Shown piece after piece: positions 21,162 through 34,100 of a stretch of DNA of 64,000 nucleotides. The DNA is taken from the NCBI GenBank assembly GCA_947311845.1, contig CAMZMU010000080.1, positions 45,384,745 to 45,448,744 on the forward strand, in the 5' to 3' direction. Both the position numbers and the translations under genes were made by a program. The stretch's first letter is position 1, and each line of letters begins with the position of its first letter. The notes under the pieces are model-generated. The model had not been told where the DNA came from. It saw only the letters and a list, made by a program, of their open reading frames with translations, and did not search any database. Source of the DNA: Poa pratensis. Lineage: Eukaryota > Streptophyta > Magnoliopsida > Poales > Poaceae.

Positions 21162-22657
21162 TGATACGTCCAAAACGTATCTATAATTTTTGATTGTTTC
21201 ATGTTAATATTATGCCTTTGACACTTGTTTTTATATTAAGTTTATGATTTATTTGGACTAACCTACTTATAGTTGCAAAAGTGCACAATGTTCTTGTTTT
21301 ACACTTTGATGTGTAGGAATTATCAAGAATACAAGAGGAAACCTTGTTGGAGTCGAATTGGGACTTTCTTAAAATCTGTCTGAGAACTATTTTCGGAGAT
21401 TGTCAGTTTGACCCTCGAAGATGGCGTCCAATGGAAATCCAATTAAAGAGAAAGTTGTCAAAATTTTCCATACGAAGATTTTAAGCCTGAGATCAGCCCA
21501 ATCGGAGTTCGGACGCGGCCTGTAGGCCCATTTTGGTGGAACCCTAAAAGGGGGTGACGGAAATCTGAGAGTCCATATAAAGAAGGAAACCCTAGGTCGT
21601 GAAGGACACCTCATACCATGAATTTGCAGCCACCAAAGCCACGTTTTTGCCTCCCCCATGGATCCCATCTCCATGGGGGAGTGCTCCCAAGAAGCCATGA
21701 AGGAGGGAGGCTAAGGGGTGGCGCTCCCCCATGATGCCGGTGGCGGGGAAGGAGCTCCCCGCGCCGCCGCCGGCGCCGCCGCCGCCCTGCGCCACCGCGC
21801 TGCGTCTCCGCCGTCTTCACCGCCATCTCCATCACCAACTCCTCCTTGTATTCAGTGGTTCATCCTCCCACAAAGCTCTGTACCATCCTATGTAAACATG
21901 TTGTTTGATGCTATAATATTTATCCTATGATCTATGACATGTTTCTGTAGTTTATTTGTCTTTTGATTGCTTGGTTGAATGTCTTTGGTTCATTAGAGTT
22001 GTATTTTGATATGGTACTGTCCTTTGGTGTCCATTATACTTGTGCGCGCATGGATCAACATCACGGGGTTGGTAGTATTTGTAAACGAAGGGGGAGTCCA
22101 GCCGGAGTGACAAAAAACTAAGGGCGCGAACCGGTTAGTTACACGTATGGGAGTAAGAGGACCATAAACTTAAGGCTATGGTTGAGAAACCTTAATGCAT
22201 TGTTAGTATTCGTGGATGCTTTCTAACAATCCAATCATATAGTACTTGTAATCCCAATTAGTGGAGTGCATGTATATTTAGCCTCTCCCATATAGAAAAC
22301 TGCATCGAAGACAATGAACCCGATATCTTCACTAATTAATCTTGGACAAAGCCATCACATTTACCACCACTTTTCCACACTCATGGTATTGTTAGTTTAT
22401 GGTTACTTAGTGTATTTTATTGCTGTAGCACTAACATTTACTTTCTGTTATTTATTATCTCGCAAAGCTATCTCTCATACCCGTATTGTAGTCTAGTTTT
22501 ATTTCCTAGATAAAATAAACGTTTAGTGTGCGTAGAGTTGTATCAGTGGTTGATATAACTTGAGAGAATACTTATCCTACCTTTAGCTCCTCGTTGGGTT
22601 CGACACTCTTACTTATCGAAAAGGCTACACGCGATCCCCTATACTTGTGGGTTATCA
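21162..22657 (+). repeat. 5' LTR of element E
   Basis: 1496 bp, beginning TGATACGTCCAAAACGTATC, itself containing ACGT-centred inverted pairs, and ending GTGGGTTATCA. It contains a GC-rich (CCG)n-like patch near 21755-21790. Confidence 0.93.
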
Positions 22658-22660
22658 AGA

Positions 22661-22685
22661 CCTTTTCTGGCGCCGTTGCCGGGGA
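22661..22685 (+). other. Primer binding site of element E (Asp tRNA)
   Basis: TGGCGCCGTTGCCGGGGA, shortly after the LTR end, is complementary to the 3' end of plant tRNA-Asp. Confidence 0.8.
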
Positions 22686-25600
22686 GCATAGCGTGGGGTG
22701 AATATTCTTGTGTGCACTTGTTTGCTTTATCTCTAAGTAATTTTTATTTTCAGTTTTAAATTGTTTTCTATCTTAGTATGGATAGGGAATACGAATTATA
22801 AAAAAATAATTGTACTTATTATCTAAAAATGTTTTCAAAAAGAGAGTGATTGGAAAGATGAGCAATGGTTAAATGGGGGTCGACCTTGAACACTTGTGTT
22901 CATGCCTATGAAACCAAAGCAAATCTTTCCATGAAAGCTTCTCATCCAAAAACATTTAAATATTGTGTATATACCTCTGTACATAAAAATAAAATGATAA
23001 TAATAATCTCTAGTTAATTAGAAGTTGATAGTTTTACTTTGCTGTCCAGAAACAGATTTTCTGTGCTCCGCCGTATTAAATGTTTAAAATCACCAGAACG
23101 TGATCTTGATCTGAAATTTCTTGAGTGCAAAGTAATGCTTATTATCTTTCTTTCATTACACTAACTTTTTGTGATTTGAGTTACGTAGCTGTCTCGAAAA
23201 ATTCGATCTTCACCGACTGTTCAATTTAGACAGATTCTGTGCTTCACTGTAAAAAATCGTGATAAATCTCAGAATAGTATTTTGACCTGAAATTTTTTGT
23301 GCGTAAAACTGAGATTATGATCTGCCTTTCATTAGTTAAAGTTTTTCGATTTGAGCTACTTAACTATCTCTTTAAGTGTCATCTTTATAGACTGTTCAGT
23401 TTTGGCAGATTGTTATGCTTATTTAGTATTGTGCTTATACTCAATGTTTATAATCTTTATTTGATCAATAAATGTTATAAATTGGTTAGTATACAGTAGT
23501 TATCTTAAATTAAACTTGTCAATGCTTGAACATGAGTGTATTTTATTTAATGAGTACTAACCCTACTAATGAGTTTTGTGAAGTTTTATGTGGATGTAGC
23601 TATAAGATCTAATCAATATGGTGATATGAGATGAACAAGAAGACGCAAGAGCTCAAGCTTGGGGATGTGTAGGTGCATCCCAAGAACATATTCAAGAAGA
23701 TACAATCATCTAAGCTTGGGGATGCCCGAGTCATCCCCTATTCATCAACTAACATGAGGTTGTCTCGTTCATACTCTATATTACCCGTCCACATGATATG
23801 TATTGTCTTAACTTGTATTATAATTGCTTTTATATGTCTTTGTTTTACCTTCTTTAGTTTTATTAGGCTCTTTATTTTTTTTTATTGTCTCTTTACTTTC
23901 ACTTATAAATTCAAAACAACAAAAATATTTTCTTTTGTTTTGCTTCTTTGTTTGGTTTTTTATTTTGATTTTATTTGGTTTTTACTTTTGATTTTTATTT
24001 AGAGTTTTCCTTGCTGTAGCTAGCATGTTTAGGTCTTGCTTAGCCTCTGGTCTCTTAGTTTATCAAAAATAAAGTGCCAAGTTTTACCCATTTAGCTTAG
24101 TTGATACATATGTAAAAAGTGATTTTCTGTTTTCAGCATCTACTGCACATTCCGCGATTTTTCATATTTTACTGGAAACTCTAAAAATCACATAAAACTT
24201 ACTTATGTTGTATCACCGAATCCTCTGCATGCACAAAAATTGGCTAAAATTTGGGACATGTTTATGTACACCTAAAAATTACGTTTTCCAGCTGCTGTTT
24301 TTCTAGACAGATTTCGACTTTTATTGCAAGAGTGGCCTCTTTGCGTTTTCATTTGATTCTTAATGGTTCTTACCTTTGATTTAGAAGTTGGCCATTTAAG
24401 CAACCTTTCTGTAACTTAGAAACAAAATTTGATTTGTTTAATAGCAGCACTTTGGAAATATTATGTATTGCAATAAGTGCCTAGCTAAAAGGCGTTAAAG
24501 AAAAGCGCTTATGGGAGGCAACCCATTATTTTTATTTCTGCAATTTTTCTTTTCTTGAGTCAAGGAGTTTGTTTACTTCTGTAGCAACTCCTTTGTATCT
24601 TTACTTTTATGCATTGTTGTGCCAAGAGTAGTCTCTAATGATAAGATGTTGCTAAAATTTTGATTGTTGCGCGGAACAGATTTCTGCTGCTCACTGTACG
24701 AAATTCATAAAATCACCAGATTGTGAATTAAATCTGAAAATGTTTGTGCGTAATCCTTATATATGTATGTATCTTTTGTTAGTTCAAAGTTTTTCGATCT
24801 GAGTAACTTAAGTGCCTCGAAAAAAATTCATCTTTGCGGACTGTTTTGTTTTAGACAGATTATGTCATTTATTTTGCATTCTCTTTTTTACTAGTGTTGA
24901 GTGGAATTCTTTTTTTCGTGGAAGAGCTTCACATAACATCAGTGGCAGTAGCTAATGTTTAAAGTAACGGTCATATTGCGTCCTTACAGAACATGTGAGT
25001 TTTTGATTGTGCACTAACCCTCTAATGAGATTTACTTTGAGTTTGGTGTGGCGGAAGTTTTCAAGGGTCAAGAGTGAAGAGTGATATAATAGGATGGAGA
25101 AGAGTGAAGAGCTCAAGCTTGGGGAGGCTCCCATGGATCTCCACAGCATATTTCAAGAAGACTCAAGCGTCTAAGCTTGGGGATGCCTTGGGCATCCCCT
25201 TCTTCATCGTCAAAATTATCAGGTCATCTTTAGTGAAACTATATTTTAATTCTTTCACATCATATGTGCTGTTTTTGGAGCATCTGCATCTTATTATTTA
25301 TTTATCTTAGCATCAAACACCGGTTACATTAATAAGTTGATCGTCACATATTTTATTTATCCTCTGTTTTCAATGTTTACTTGGTTAATGGATTATTTGA
25401 TGAAACTTAAAAATGATGTGTGAATGATATTGTTTAGTGTTTATGTTTTCTTATGGTTAGTCTCAACTAGCTAATAGTTTATATTATGTTATTTTTATGA
25501 TTGACATGCATTGTATTGTTCATATGATGGTATGGTATTGTGGTATCCTCCTCTGAATGATTTACTTGAATCGACTTGGCACATGCTCACACATGTTCAT

Positions 25601-26783
25601 GACTGAAAAATAAAAGTCAATTAAGCCTTGATGATCTATTTTGCCTCAGAGTTTTAGTATCATTTTTATGCCTCTGTTAATTTTATTCTGTCGCAAGTAT
25701 GATTATGACGGTTATTGCTCTCTTGATTGTCGCTTCCCAGTCTATTGCTAGCCTTCACTTGTACTGAGCGGGAATGCTGCTCGTGCATCCAAATCCATAA
25801 AACCAAGTTATTCCAAAGAGTCCACCAAAAATTCCTATGCATGGTATTTCGAACCATTCCAAGTAAATTTTCATGTGCTACCTTTAAAACCTTCAAAATA
25901 CTTCTCATTTTGTGACACTGTTTTTAGCTCATGAGAAAGTAGTAGTTGGATTTGTTATCTTCCATACTAAATTAAGTTCACCAACTTGCATGCTTCATCT
26001 GCTCGTCACTAATTTTGCAAAGAGCTGGTTAGACCATTATAACATCTAAAAAGTAAAATAAAATAGGCACTCCTCCATGGTATGAGATTGTTGGCAGGCA
26101 TCCGAGGATTCGGTTAGCCATGGTTTGTGTAAGCAAAGGTTGGGAGGAGTGTCATACTATATAAAAGTGCATGCTATAAATGCCTAATATCAATAACTTG
26201 GAACCGCTCTCAACTTGTTTAGTATGGAAGATAACAAAAACTCTATTACTGATTCGTTGACAGGAACAACCACCTCTCAAAATATTTTTACTTCTGTTTT
26301 TAATAAAAAGCTCTAGCACATGTTAATCCCTGCTTCCTTCTGCGAAGGGTCAATCTTTTATTTTAATGTTGAGTCATCATCCTTTCTTTGAGCACTTCCT
26401 CGAGAGTATAACTGTCATTCTTAGTGTAATGTGCTTGTCCCAGAATGTGGTTATCTGTGGTATAACTATGATGCTTTTACCTTTGATATCTTTACATCTA
26501 GTCTTCACTTGAACTTCAGAGGTGCCTTGTCATTTTTGTTTTGCTCCACAATTAAGGGCAAGCGAGATACCACTCTACCATGCTTTATTATGATCATTAC
26601 AATCTTGTTGATGTTTATAAATTTCATGTTATGAGCTCTTAGTTCGTTGATACTTTTCATTAGGTAACATGATTGCTAAATTTTATTATCCTTACATCAT
26701 GCAATTGTTAAAGACCTGATCATAGCATTTACAATCAAAAATTATTTTGTTATCATTTACGTATTCGAGGACGAGCAGGAATT
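22686..26783 (+). repeat. Non-coding interior of element E with internal repeats and hairpin modules
   Basis: AT-rich, no gag/pol similarity. Degenerate repeats sharing GACTGTTCAGTTTTGGCAGAT-like and TTTTTCGATYTGAG-like blocks recur near 23040-23420 and 24670-24860. A ~100-bp module with paired AAGCTTGGGGATG motifs and GGGGATGCC/GGCATCCCC hairpins occurs at about 23640-23745 and 25100-25205. AAGCTTGGGGATG is also the polypurine tract at 26784-26797. Short open frames here look like chance. Confidence 0.8.
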
Positions 26784-26797
26784 AAGCTTGGGGATGT

Positions 26798-28279
26798 TGA
26801 TACGTCCAAAACGTATCTATAATTTTTGATTGTTTCAAGTTAATATTGTGCCTTTGACACTTGTTTTTATACTAAGTTTATGATTTATTTGGACTAACCT
26901 ACTAATAGTTGCAAAAGTGCACAATGTTTTTCTTTTACACTTTGATGTGTAGGAATTATCAATAATACAAGAGAAAACCTTGTTGGAGTCGAATTGGGAC
27001 TTTCCTGAAATCTGTCTGAGAACTGTTTTCGGAGATTGTCAGTTTGACCCTCGAAGATGGCGTCCAATGGAAATCCAATTAAAGAGAAAGTTGTCACAAT
27101 TTTCCATACGAAGATTTTAAGCTCGAGATCAGCCCAATAGGATTTCGGACACGGCATGTAGGCCCATTTTGGTGGAACCCTAAAAGGGGTGACGGAAATC
27201 CGAAAGTCCATATAAAGAAGGAAACCCTAGGTCGTGAAGGACACCTCATACCACGAATTTGCAGCCACCAAAGCCACGTTTTTACCTCCCCCATGGATCC
27301 CATCTCCATGGTGGAGTGATCCCAAGAAGCCATGAAGGAGGGAGGCTAAGGGGCGGCGCTCCCCCATGATGCCGGCGGCGGGGAAGGAGCTCCCCGCGCC
27401 GCCGCCGGCGCCGCCACCGCGCTGCCTCTCCGCCGTCTTCACCGCCATCTCCATCACCAACTCCTCCTTGTATTCAGTGGTTCATCCTCCCACAAACCTC
27501 TGTACCGTCCTATGTAAACATGTTGTTTGATGCTATAATATTTATTCTATGATCTATGACATGTTTGTGTAGTTTATTTGTCTTTTGATTGCTTGGTTGA
27601 ATGTCTTTGGTTCATTAGAGTTGTATGTTGATATGGTACTGTCCTTTGGTGTCCATTATACTTGTGCGCGCATGGATCAACATCACGGGGTTGGTAGTAT
27701 TTGTAAACGAAGGGGGGAGTCCTGCCGGAGTGACAGAAACCTAAGGGCGCGAACCGGTTAGTTACACGTATGGGAGTAAGAGGACCATAAACTTAAGGCT
27801 ATGGTTGGGGAAACCTTAATGCATTGTTAGTATTCGCGGATGCTTTCTAACAATCCAATCATATAGTACTTGTAATCCCAAGTAGTGGAGTGCATGTATA
27901 TTTAGCCTCTCCCACATAGAAAACTGCATCGAAGATAATGAACCCGATATCTTCACTAATTAATCTTGGACAAAGCCATCACATTTACCACTTTTCCACA
28001 CTCATGGTACTATTAGTTTATGGTTACTTAGTGTATTTTATTGCTGCAGCACTAACATTTACTTTCTTGTTATTTATTATCTCGCAAAGCTATCTCTCAT
28101 ACCCGTATTGTAGTCTAGTTTTATTTCCTAGATAAAGTAAACGTTTAGTGTGCGTAGAATTGTATCAGTGGTTGATATAACTTGAGAGAATACTTATCCT
28201 ACCATTAGCTCCTCGTTGGGTTCGACACTCTTACTTATCGAAAATGCTACACGTGATCCCCTATACTTGTGGGTTATCA
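26798..28279 (+). repeat. 3' LTR of element E
   Basis: 1482 bp, preceded by the polypurine tract AAGCTTGGGGATGT (26784-26797) and followed by the GTCCC duplication. Collinear with the 5' LTR, with scattered substitutions and small indels. Confidence 0.93.
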
Positions 28280-28284
28280 GTCCC

Positions 28285-31227
28285 ATGACACCAAGTCAAG
28301 TGATTGCCGACAACGCCAAGACTATAGCACGATCACAACAAGAGAAAGCTTCTAGTGAGAAGAGTGGAGAGAGAGAGAGAGATCCACCAAAATGTGAGTG
28401 AGTGCCAAAAGCCAAATGGGAGTACACATACCAAGAGAGTTCCACAAAGCATGTCTTTGATTGCCACCAAAAGAGAGATGAGAGAATTGAGAGAAAACCC
28501 ATCCACCCTCCACTATGTCCTCATATGCAAGGGAGAGGTTTCTTTGACTAACACCTTCACAAACCTTCCTCCTCCTTTGATGTCTCTTTTGCAGGAATTT
28601 GAAGACGTGTTTCCCCAAGAAGTGCCACCGGGACTACCTCCTCTACGCGGCATTGAGCACCGCATCGACCTCATCCCCGGCGCCCCTCTACCGAACCGTG
28701 CCCCATACCGTACCAACCCCGAAGAAACCAAGGAAATCGAGCGTCAAATACAAGAACTTCTATCGATGGTACACATTCGAGAGAGCTTGAGTCCGTGTGC
28801 CGTACCGGTCATTCTCGTCCCAAAGGCCGACAACACGCTTCGTCTATGCATGGATTGTCGCCCCATCAACGCCATCACCGTACGGTATCGCCATCCTATC
28901 ACTCGCCTCGATGACATGTTGGATGAGCTTAGTGGTGCTTGCATCTTTTCCAAGATCGATCTTAAAAGTGGATACCACCAAATAAGAATGAGTGAAGGTG
29001 ACGAATGGAAGACCGCTTTCAAAACTAAACTTGGTCTTTATGAATGGTTAGTCATGCCATTTGGTCTTTCCAATGCACCTTCCACATTTATGCGTCTTAT
29101 GAACCATGTTTTGCGACCTTTCATTGGTAAATTTGTTGTGGTATACTTTGATGACATTTTGATCTATAGCAAATCTTTGGATGAGCACACTTCACATGTT
29201 GCTCAAGTTTGGTTGGCTCTTCGCAAGGAACGGCTTTATGCCAATCTTTCCAAATGCACCTTTGCAATCAACAAGCTTGTTTTCTTGGGCATTGTTGTTT
29301 CTTCCGAGGGAGTTGAAGTTGATGAAGCAAAAATCAACGCAATTCGCAATTGGCCATTTCCTATGTCACTTGCCGAGTTGAGACGTTTTCTTGGATTTGC
29401 CGGTTTCTATCTCCGCTTCATTGAGAATTTTTCCACCATTGCTTGCCCTCTACATGAACTTACAAAGAAAAATGTTCCGTTCATTTGGGGCCATGAGCAA
29501 GATTTTGCCTTCAAGGAGCTCAAAAGGTTGTTAACCGAAGCTCCACTTCTTGCTTTACCGGAATTTTCGAAAACATTTGAAATTCATTGTGATGCTAGTG
29601 GTTTAGGCATTGAAGCCGTGCTTATGCAAAATGGTAGACCAATTGCTTACCATAGCAAAAAACTTGATGGAGCACGTTTGAATTACCCATCTATGACAAG
29701 GAATTATTTGCTTTGATTCGAGCTTTAGATGTTTGGCAACACTACCTTCGTCCTAAGGAGTTTGTCATCCATTATGACCATGAGTCCTTGAAGTTTTTGA
29801 ATACTCAAACAAGTTTAAACAAACGACATGCTAAGTGGGTTGAGTTCATCGAATCCTTTCCCTATGTCATCAAGTACGAAAAGGGCAAAGAGAATGTTGT
29901 TGCGTATGCTCTATCACGCAAAACCAACCTACTTACGCATCTTGAAATCAATGTTTTGGGTTTGGATGAGATCAAGAATCTCTATGCCACGGACACTTTC
30001 TTTTGTCCAATTTTTTTCATGTGCATGGAACATAAAGGAATTGATGATTTCTATTTGCGCAAAGGGTTTTTGTTTAAGGCTAACAAACTATGCATACCCG
30101 AGTCTTCGCTTCGTTTGGTCCTTTTGAAGGAATCGCATGGAGGCGCCTTAATGGGACACTTTGGACGTGACAAGACCTTTGCAATGCTCTCCACAAATTA
30201 CTAATGGCCAAGGATGTACCGGGATGTGGATCGCTTGGTTCGACGATGTTCCACATGTCTCAAAGCTAAGTCTACTCTAAACTCTTATGGCTTATACACA
30301 CCTTTGCCTATTCCACATCACCCATGGTACGACATTGCTATGGATTTTGTCTTAGGACTTCCACGCACTAAAACAAACTAGGATTCCATATTTGTCGTCA
30401 TTGATCGATTCTCTAAGATGGCACACTTCATACCATGCAACAAGACCGACGATGCTTCACATATTGCTACTTTGTTTTTTAGGGAAATCGTCCGTCTTCA
30501 TGGAGTGCCCAAGACCATTGTGTCGGATCGTGACGTCAAGTTCGTGAGTTATTTTTGGACGACCTTGATGGCCAAGATGGGAATCAAGCAACTATTCTCC
30601 ACCGCATACCACCCTCAAACCGATGGTCAAACCGAAGTGGTGAACCGAAGCCTATCCACACTCCTTCGTGTGTTGATCAAGCCCAACTTGAAGAATTGGG
30701 AAGAGTGCATCCCACACGTCGAGTTCGCCTACAATCGAGCACTACACTGCGCAACAAAGAGAACACCCTTCGAGGTCGTCTATGGCTCCAACCCCTACAC
30801 CGTGCTAGACATGCTACCACTTCCACTCCGAGAGCAAGTCAACATGGACTTCGACAAGCGCGCCGCTTACATGAAGAAACTACATGAAGACACAAGAGTC
30901 ACGCTAGAGAAGCACAATGAAGACCATACTACGAAGATGAACAAGCACAAGCGCGCCATGATCTTTGAAGAAGGAGACCTTGTTTGGCTACATCTACGCA
31001 AAGACCGCTTCCCCGACGAGAGAAAGTCTAAGATCGCACCAAGAGGAGATGGTCCTTTCAAGGTTCTCAAGCGCATCAACGACAATGCATATAAGATCGA
31101 CATACCCAAGCCCAAGTACGGCGTACATGACACCTTCAACGTCGTCGACATCTCGCCTTACCATGGGAACCCAAGTGATAATGAGCGAAGAGTCGAGGAC
31201 GACTCTTTCCCAAGGAGGGGGAGATGA
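28285..31227 (+). pseudogene. pol: Element C pol (RT, RNase H, integrase), degenerate
   Basis: Continues the gag frame after E. RT motifs include [12 protein letters not shown] and YFDD (near 29146). RNase H follows, then the integrase core [27 protein letters not shown] and the GPF module ([13 protein letters not shown]). Breaks: slippage in a (GA)n tract near 28370, loss of one C in the run at 29686-29689, TAA at 30202-30204, TAG at 30379-30381. Position 30418-31227 is an intact integrase C-terminal block ending just before the polypurine tract. The Glu of the DDE triad, lost into a deletion junction in element B, sits in normal context here. Confidence 0.9.
31212..31224 (+). other. Polypurine tract of element C
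   Basis: AAGGAGGGGGAGA directly before the 3' LTR; the plus-strand priming site. Confidence 0.85.
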
Positions 31228-32235
31228 TGTAGTGCAACCTAGGCACACAACACCAACACCACCAAATGGTCCAATGACAAGATCAAGAGTCAAGGCACTT
31301 CATGATAAGGTGAACTCACTCCTCTCTATGTGTGATTTCGACACCCCTTTGAATGGTTTGCTACTTCATTTGGGTACCTTGTGTGTGCTTAGGTACAACC
31401 CTCAGGAAGCTACCCCACCAAGTGATGAAGATGGACGAGGATCGAGCCAAGAGAATATTCCACCAAGTGATGAAGATGGCCAAGGGAATGAAGATGAAAA
31501 TCCTAAAGAAGCGCTGGCCGGTACTACCGGCGCCCCATCGCCGGTACTACCGCCGAATCGGCAAACGGTACTGGAGTCGCGCCCCGAGCTAAGCGATACT
31601 ACCGGAATTAATTCCGGTACTACCGACCCGACCGGTAATACAGGGCCTTCACCGCCGGTACTACCGAACCTGCGTGATCTGATGAGCTGAATTAACCGCT
31701 GGCCGGTACTACCGGCCCCTGGTCGGTACTACCGGACCTGCGCTAGCCTGCGTGCTGAGATGGCCCTTGAGCCATGTAATCCTAGTCACCCATCTATATT
31801 TCGCATCTAGACTATAAATAGCTGCCATCTCCCTTAGGGTTAGGGTTAGACTGAGATTAGAATTGAGTTGAGCTTTGCTCCTTTCCACCCCTTGTTGATG
31901 TTGCCTCCTATGGGGATGAATCAAGGCCTCCCCTTGTGGAGAAGATCCCTCTAGTGGATACCAAGGCTTCTTCTTGTAGTTGCGATTACTTGTCAATCTT
32001 TTCTCCTTGAGTGACTAGATTGGACCGGTGGGATTGACCGGTGAGAGAAACAATCCTAAGAGTAAGGTTGCTTGGAGATTGAGAATCGGGGGCTGCCCTT
32101 GGGGACTTGTTACCGGTTGATTTCGTCCGTGTTGCTTTGCTATTTACCTTGTGTTTACCTTTTCCCCTTTCGTGTTCATCGTGTTCATCTTTCATCCGCC
32201 CTCAATCCATGAACATCGGGACCCTACCCGCATCA
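31225..32235 (+). repeat. 3' LTR of element C
   Basis: 1011 bp. GGTACTACCG motifs lie at about 31518, 31541, 31614, 31654, 31703 and 31723, all upstream of TATAAATA at 31813-31820. It ends CCCGCATCA and is followed by the GTTGA duplication. Confidence 0.93.
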
Positions 32236-32240
32236 GTTGA

Positions 32241-34060
32241 CGTGTTGACTCCGTGGCTTCAGGACTCCAGCTGAAGAATGGGCACGGCTCAGTTTTTTGT
32301 GTGCCTTCAGTTTCTTAATAATACAGAAAAAACAATGGTCGGATCAAGCCCAATCGGTCGACCATCTCTTCTGCTATCTTTTTCTCTCCTCCTTTCCGGA
32401 ACGGGCCGAAGCCGGTAACTGCTCCAGCCCGCACGCCACCGGCGAATCGATCACGTGCCTAGAGAGGCTTCAAGGGCGAAACTTATACATCGCCCGCAGG
32501 CGACGCATCAGACCACGTCGCCTGAAGGGAGGCGCGCGTCGGCGCGGATGGGCCGGCACAGGCGATTATTTCTTTCCTTTTCTTCTCTGTTTTCCTTTTC
32601 AATTTCTGTTTCCTATTTTTTCTTCTGTTTTCATTTTCATTTTTTATTTTAGTTTTTCTTTCGAAAAAATAAAATTCAAAAAAGTTCAAATTAAACTTGT
32701 TCAGATTTGAATTTTGTTCAAATTAGAAATTTGTTCCGATTTGAAATTTGTTCAATTTTAAATTGTTTCGATTTTCAAAATTTGTTCAAATTCGAAATTT
32801 GTTCCGATTCGAATTTTGGTCGAATTCAAAAATTGTTCCGATCAAAAATTGTTACGATTCGATTTTTGTTTCGATTTGAAATTTGTTCAAATTCGAATTT
32901 TCTGATTTTAAAATTTATTCCGTTTCGATTTTCGTTCAAATTCAAAATTTGTTCAGATTGTAAAATTTGTTCAGATTTAAAAAATTGTTCAGATTTTCAA
33001 TTTTGTTCAAATATAATTTGTTCAGATTTTAAACAGAAAAAAGAAACAGAAAACAGTACCTTTTATATTGGGCCGCTCCAATGCGGCCCATGAAGGACCT
33101 CCCTTCAGGCGACCGACGCGAGAGCCATCGCCTGAAGGCGACGTACAGGACCTCCGGCTTCAGGGCAATCCTATTTGCCGCCTTTTGCGGCGCGGGAGGC
33201 TCGCGCCGCATACCCCGCGCCGCACTGGGCCGACGCATGTTGCATCTTCTTTCTCCTTTCCTTTCTTTTATTTTTATTTTTATTTTTCTTTTCCTGTTTA
33301 CTTTTACTTTTTCTTTTGATTTTTTTACTGTTCAAATTTGAAAATTGTTCAAACTTGAAATTTTGTTCAAAAAAATTAATATTGTTCATACTTGAAAATT
33401 GTTCAATTCAAAAATTGTTAAAATTAAAAATTTGTCCATATTCGAAAATTATTCAAATACGAAAATTGTTCAGATACAAAAAAAATCAGATTCAAAAATT
33501 ATTCATACTTGAAATTTTTCAAATTTTAAAATTGTTCAGATTCGAAAATTGTTCAGATTTTAGAAAATATTCGAATTTTTTTAAAAAGGCGAAAGAACCA
33601 GTAGAAGATAGAATCAGTCGTTGGCAATCGTATATGGGCCGGCCCACCGTTGCACATGGTACGCGGCAGCGCCCTGATTTGCCGCTAAAGGCAGCAAACA
33701 GGAGAACCCTCAACAAGGAGCACGCGGTGGCCTCTCCGAGCTGCTCGATCGGCCATGAAGAAGCCGGAGGGATCCGAGAGTTAGGGTCGGACCAGTTCAG
33801 ATCTGATCCCATCCATTAGGGTACATATCAGGGTCGGCGCCAATGCCTGTGGCGTTCATTTTGTTGCATTTTTGCTAACCTGCATATGATACCTTACATT
33901 GTTCAAGCTGGAGACGCCATATACACAAACAGATCTTAGTCTGTTAATCATCATGATCACATGCCATGTTATAAGACAAGCAGCGGATCACGCCACATGT
34001 ACAAGCAAACCAAAGCTAGACATAGATAGACACTGGACACCACCAAACCCCCAAAAACTC
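32241..34060. repeat. Composite degenerate repeats (GC block, pyrimidine tract, TTGTTCAAATT array)
   Basis: A pattern occurs twice: a GC-rich block with GGGCCG and CGCCTGAAGG/CCTTCAGGCG inverted pairs, then a TTTC/TTTTA pyrimidine tract, then dozens of degenerate ~16-22-bp units like TTGTTCAAATTTGAAAT. Units run about 32410-33045 and 33060-33590; a third GC block starts near 33636. No coding content. This may be an old non-autonomous DNA element or low-complexity expansion; I cannot classify it. The right end reaches the 3' flank of the ankyrin-RING gene. Confidence 0.6.
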
Positions 34061-34100
34061 AGAAAATGAAAGGAAGGCACAACACCAACAAAGAGGAACG

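Larger units (their letters stand above)
21162..28279 (+). mobile_element. Element E: non-coding LTR retrotransposon (LARD type) nested in element C
   Basis: Flanked by perfect GTCCC target duplications (21157-21161 and 28280-28284). LTRs are 21162-22657 and 26798-28279, both TGATACGTCC...GGGTTATCA. The primer site matches Asp tRNA. The 4.1-kb interior has no gag or pol similarity, so it must rely on enzymes from another element. I count 11 differences in the first ~265 bp of the two LTRs. It split the gag-pol frame of C between protease and RT. LARD is the standard term for such large non-coding derivatives. Confidence 0.93.
16795..32235 (+). mobile_element. Element C: complete Ty3/gypsy LTR retrotransposon, interrupted by element E
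   Basis: Bounded by TGATGTAG...CGCATCA LTRs (16795-17768 and 31225-32235), with exact 5-bp target duplications GTTGA at 16790-16794 and 32236-32240. It has an initiator-Met tRNA primer site at 17772, a leader, gag-protease (18987-21161), then element E, then the rest of pol (28285-31227) and a polypurine tract. Domain order RT-RNase H-integrase makes it Ty3/gypsy. Over the first ~230 bp the two LTRs differ at about 9 sites by my count, so it is not a very recent insertion. Confidence 0.95.

Noticed and set aside
23673..24002. 109-codon hydrophobic frame in element E
   Set aside because: Phe/Ile-rich content follows from T-rich sequence; no conservation expected, and E is non-coding throughout.
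32500..33600. CRISPR-like or satellite array
   Set aside because: Units are degenerate, variable in length and AT-rich without regular spacers; a eukaryotic low-complexity repeat is the simpler explanation.
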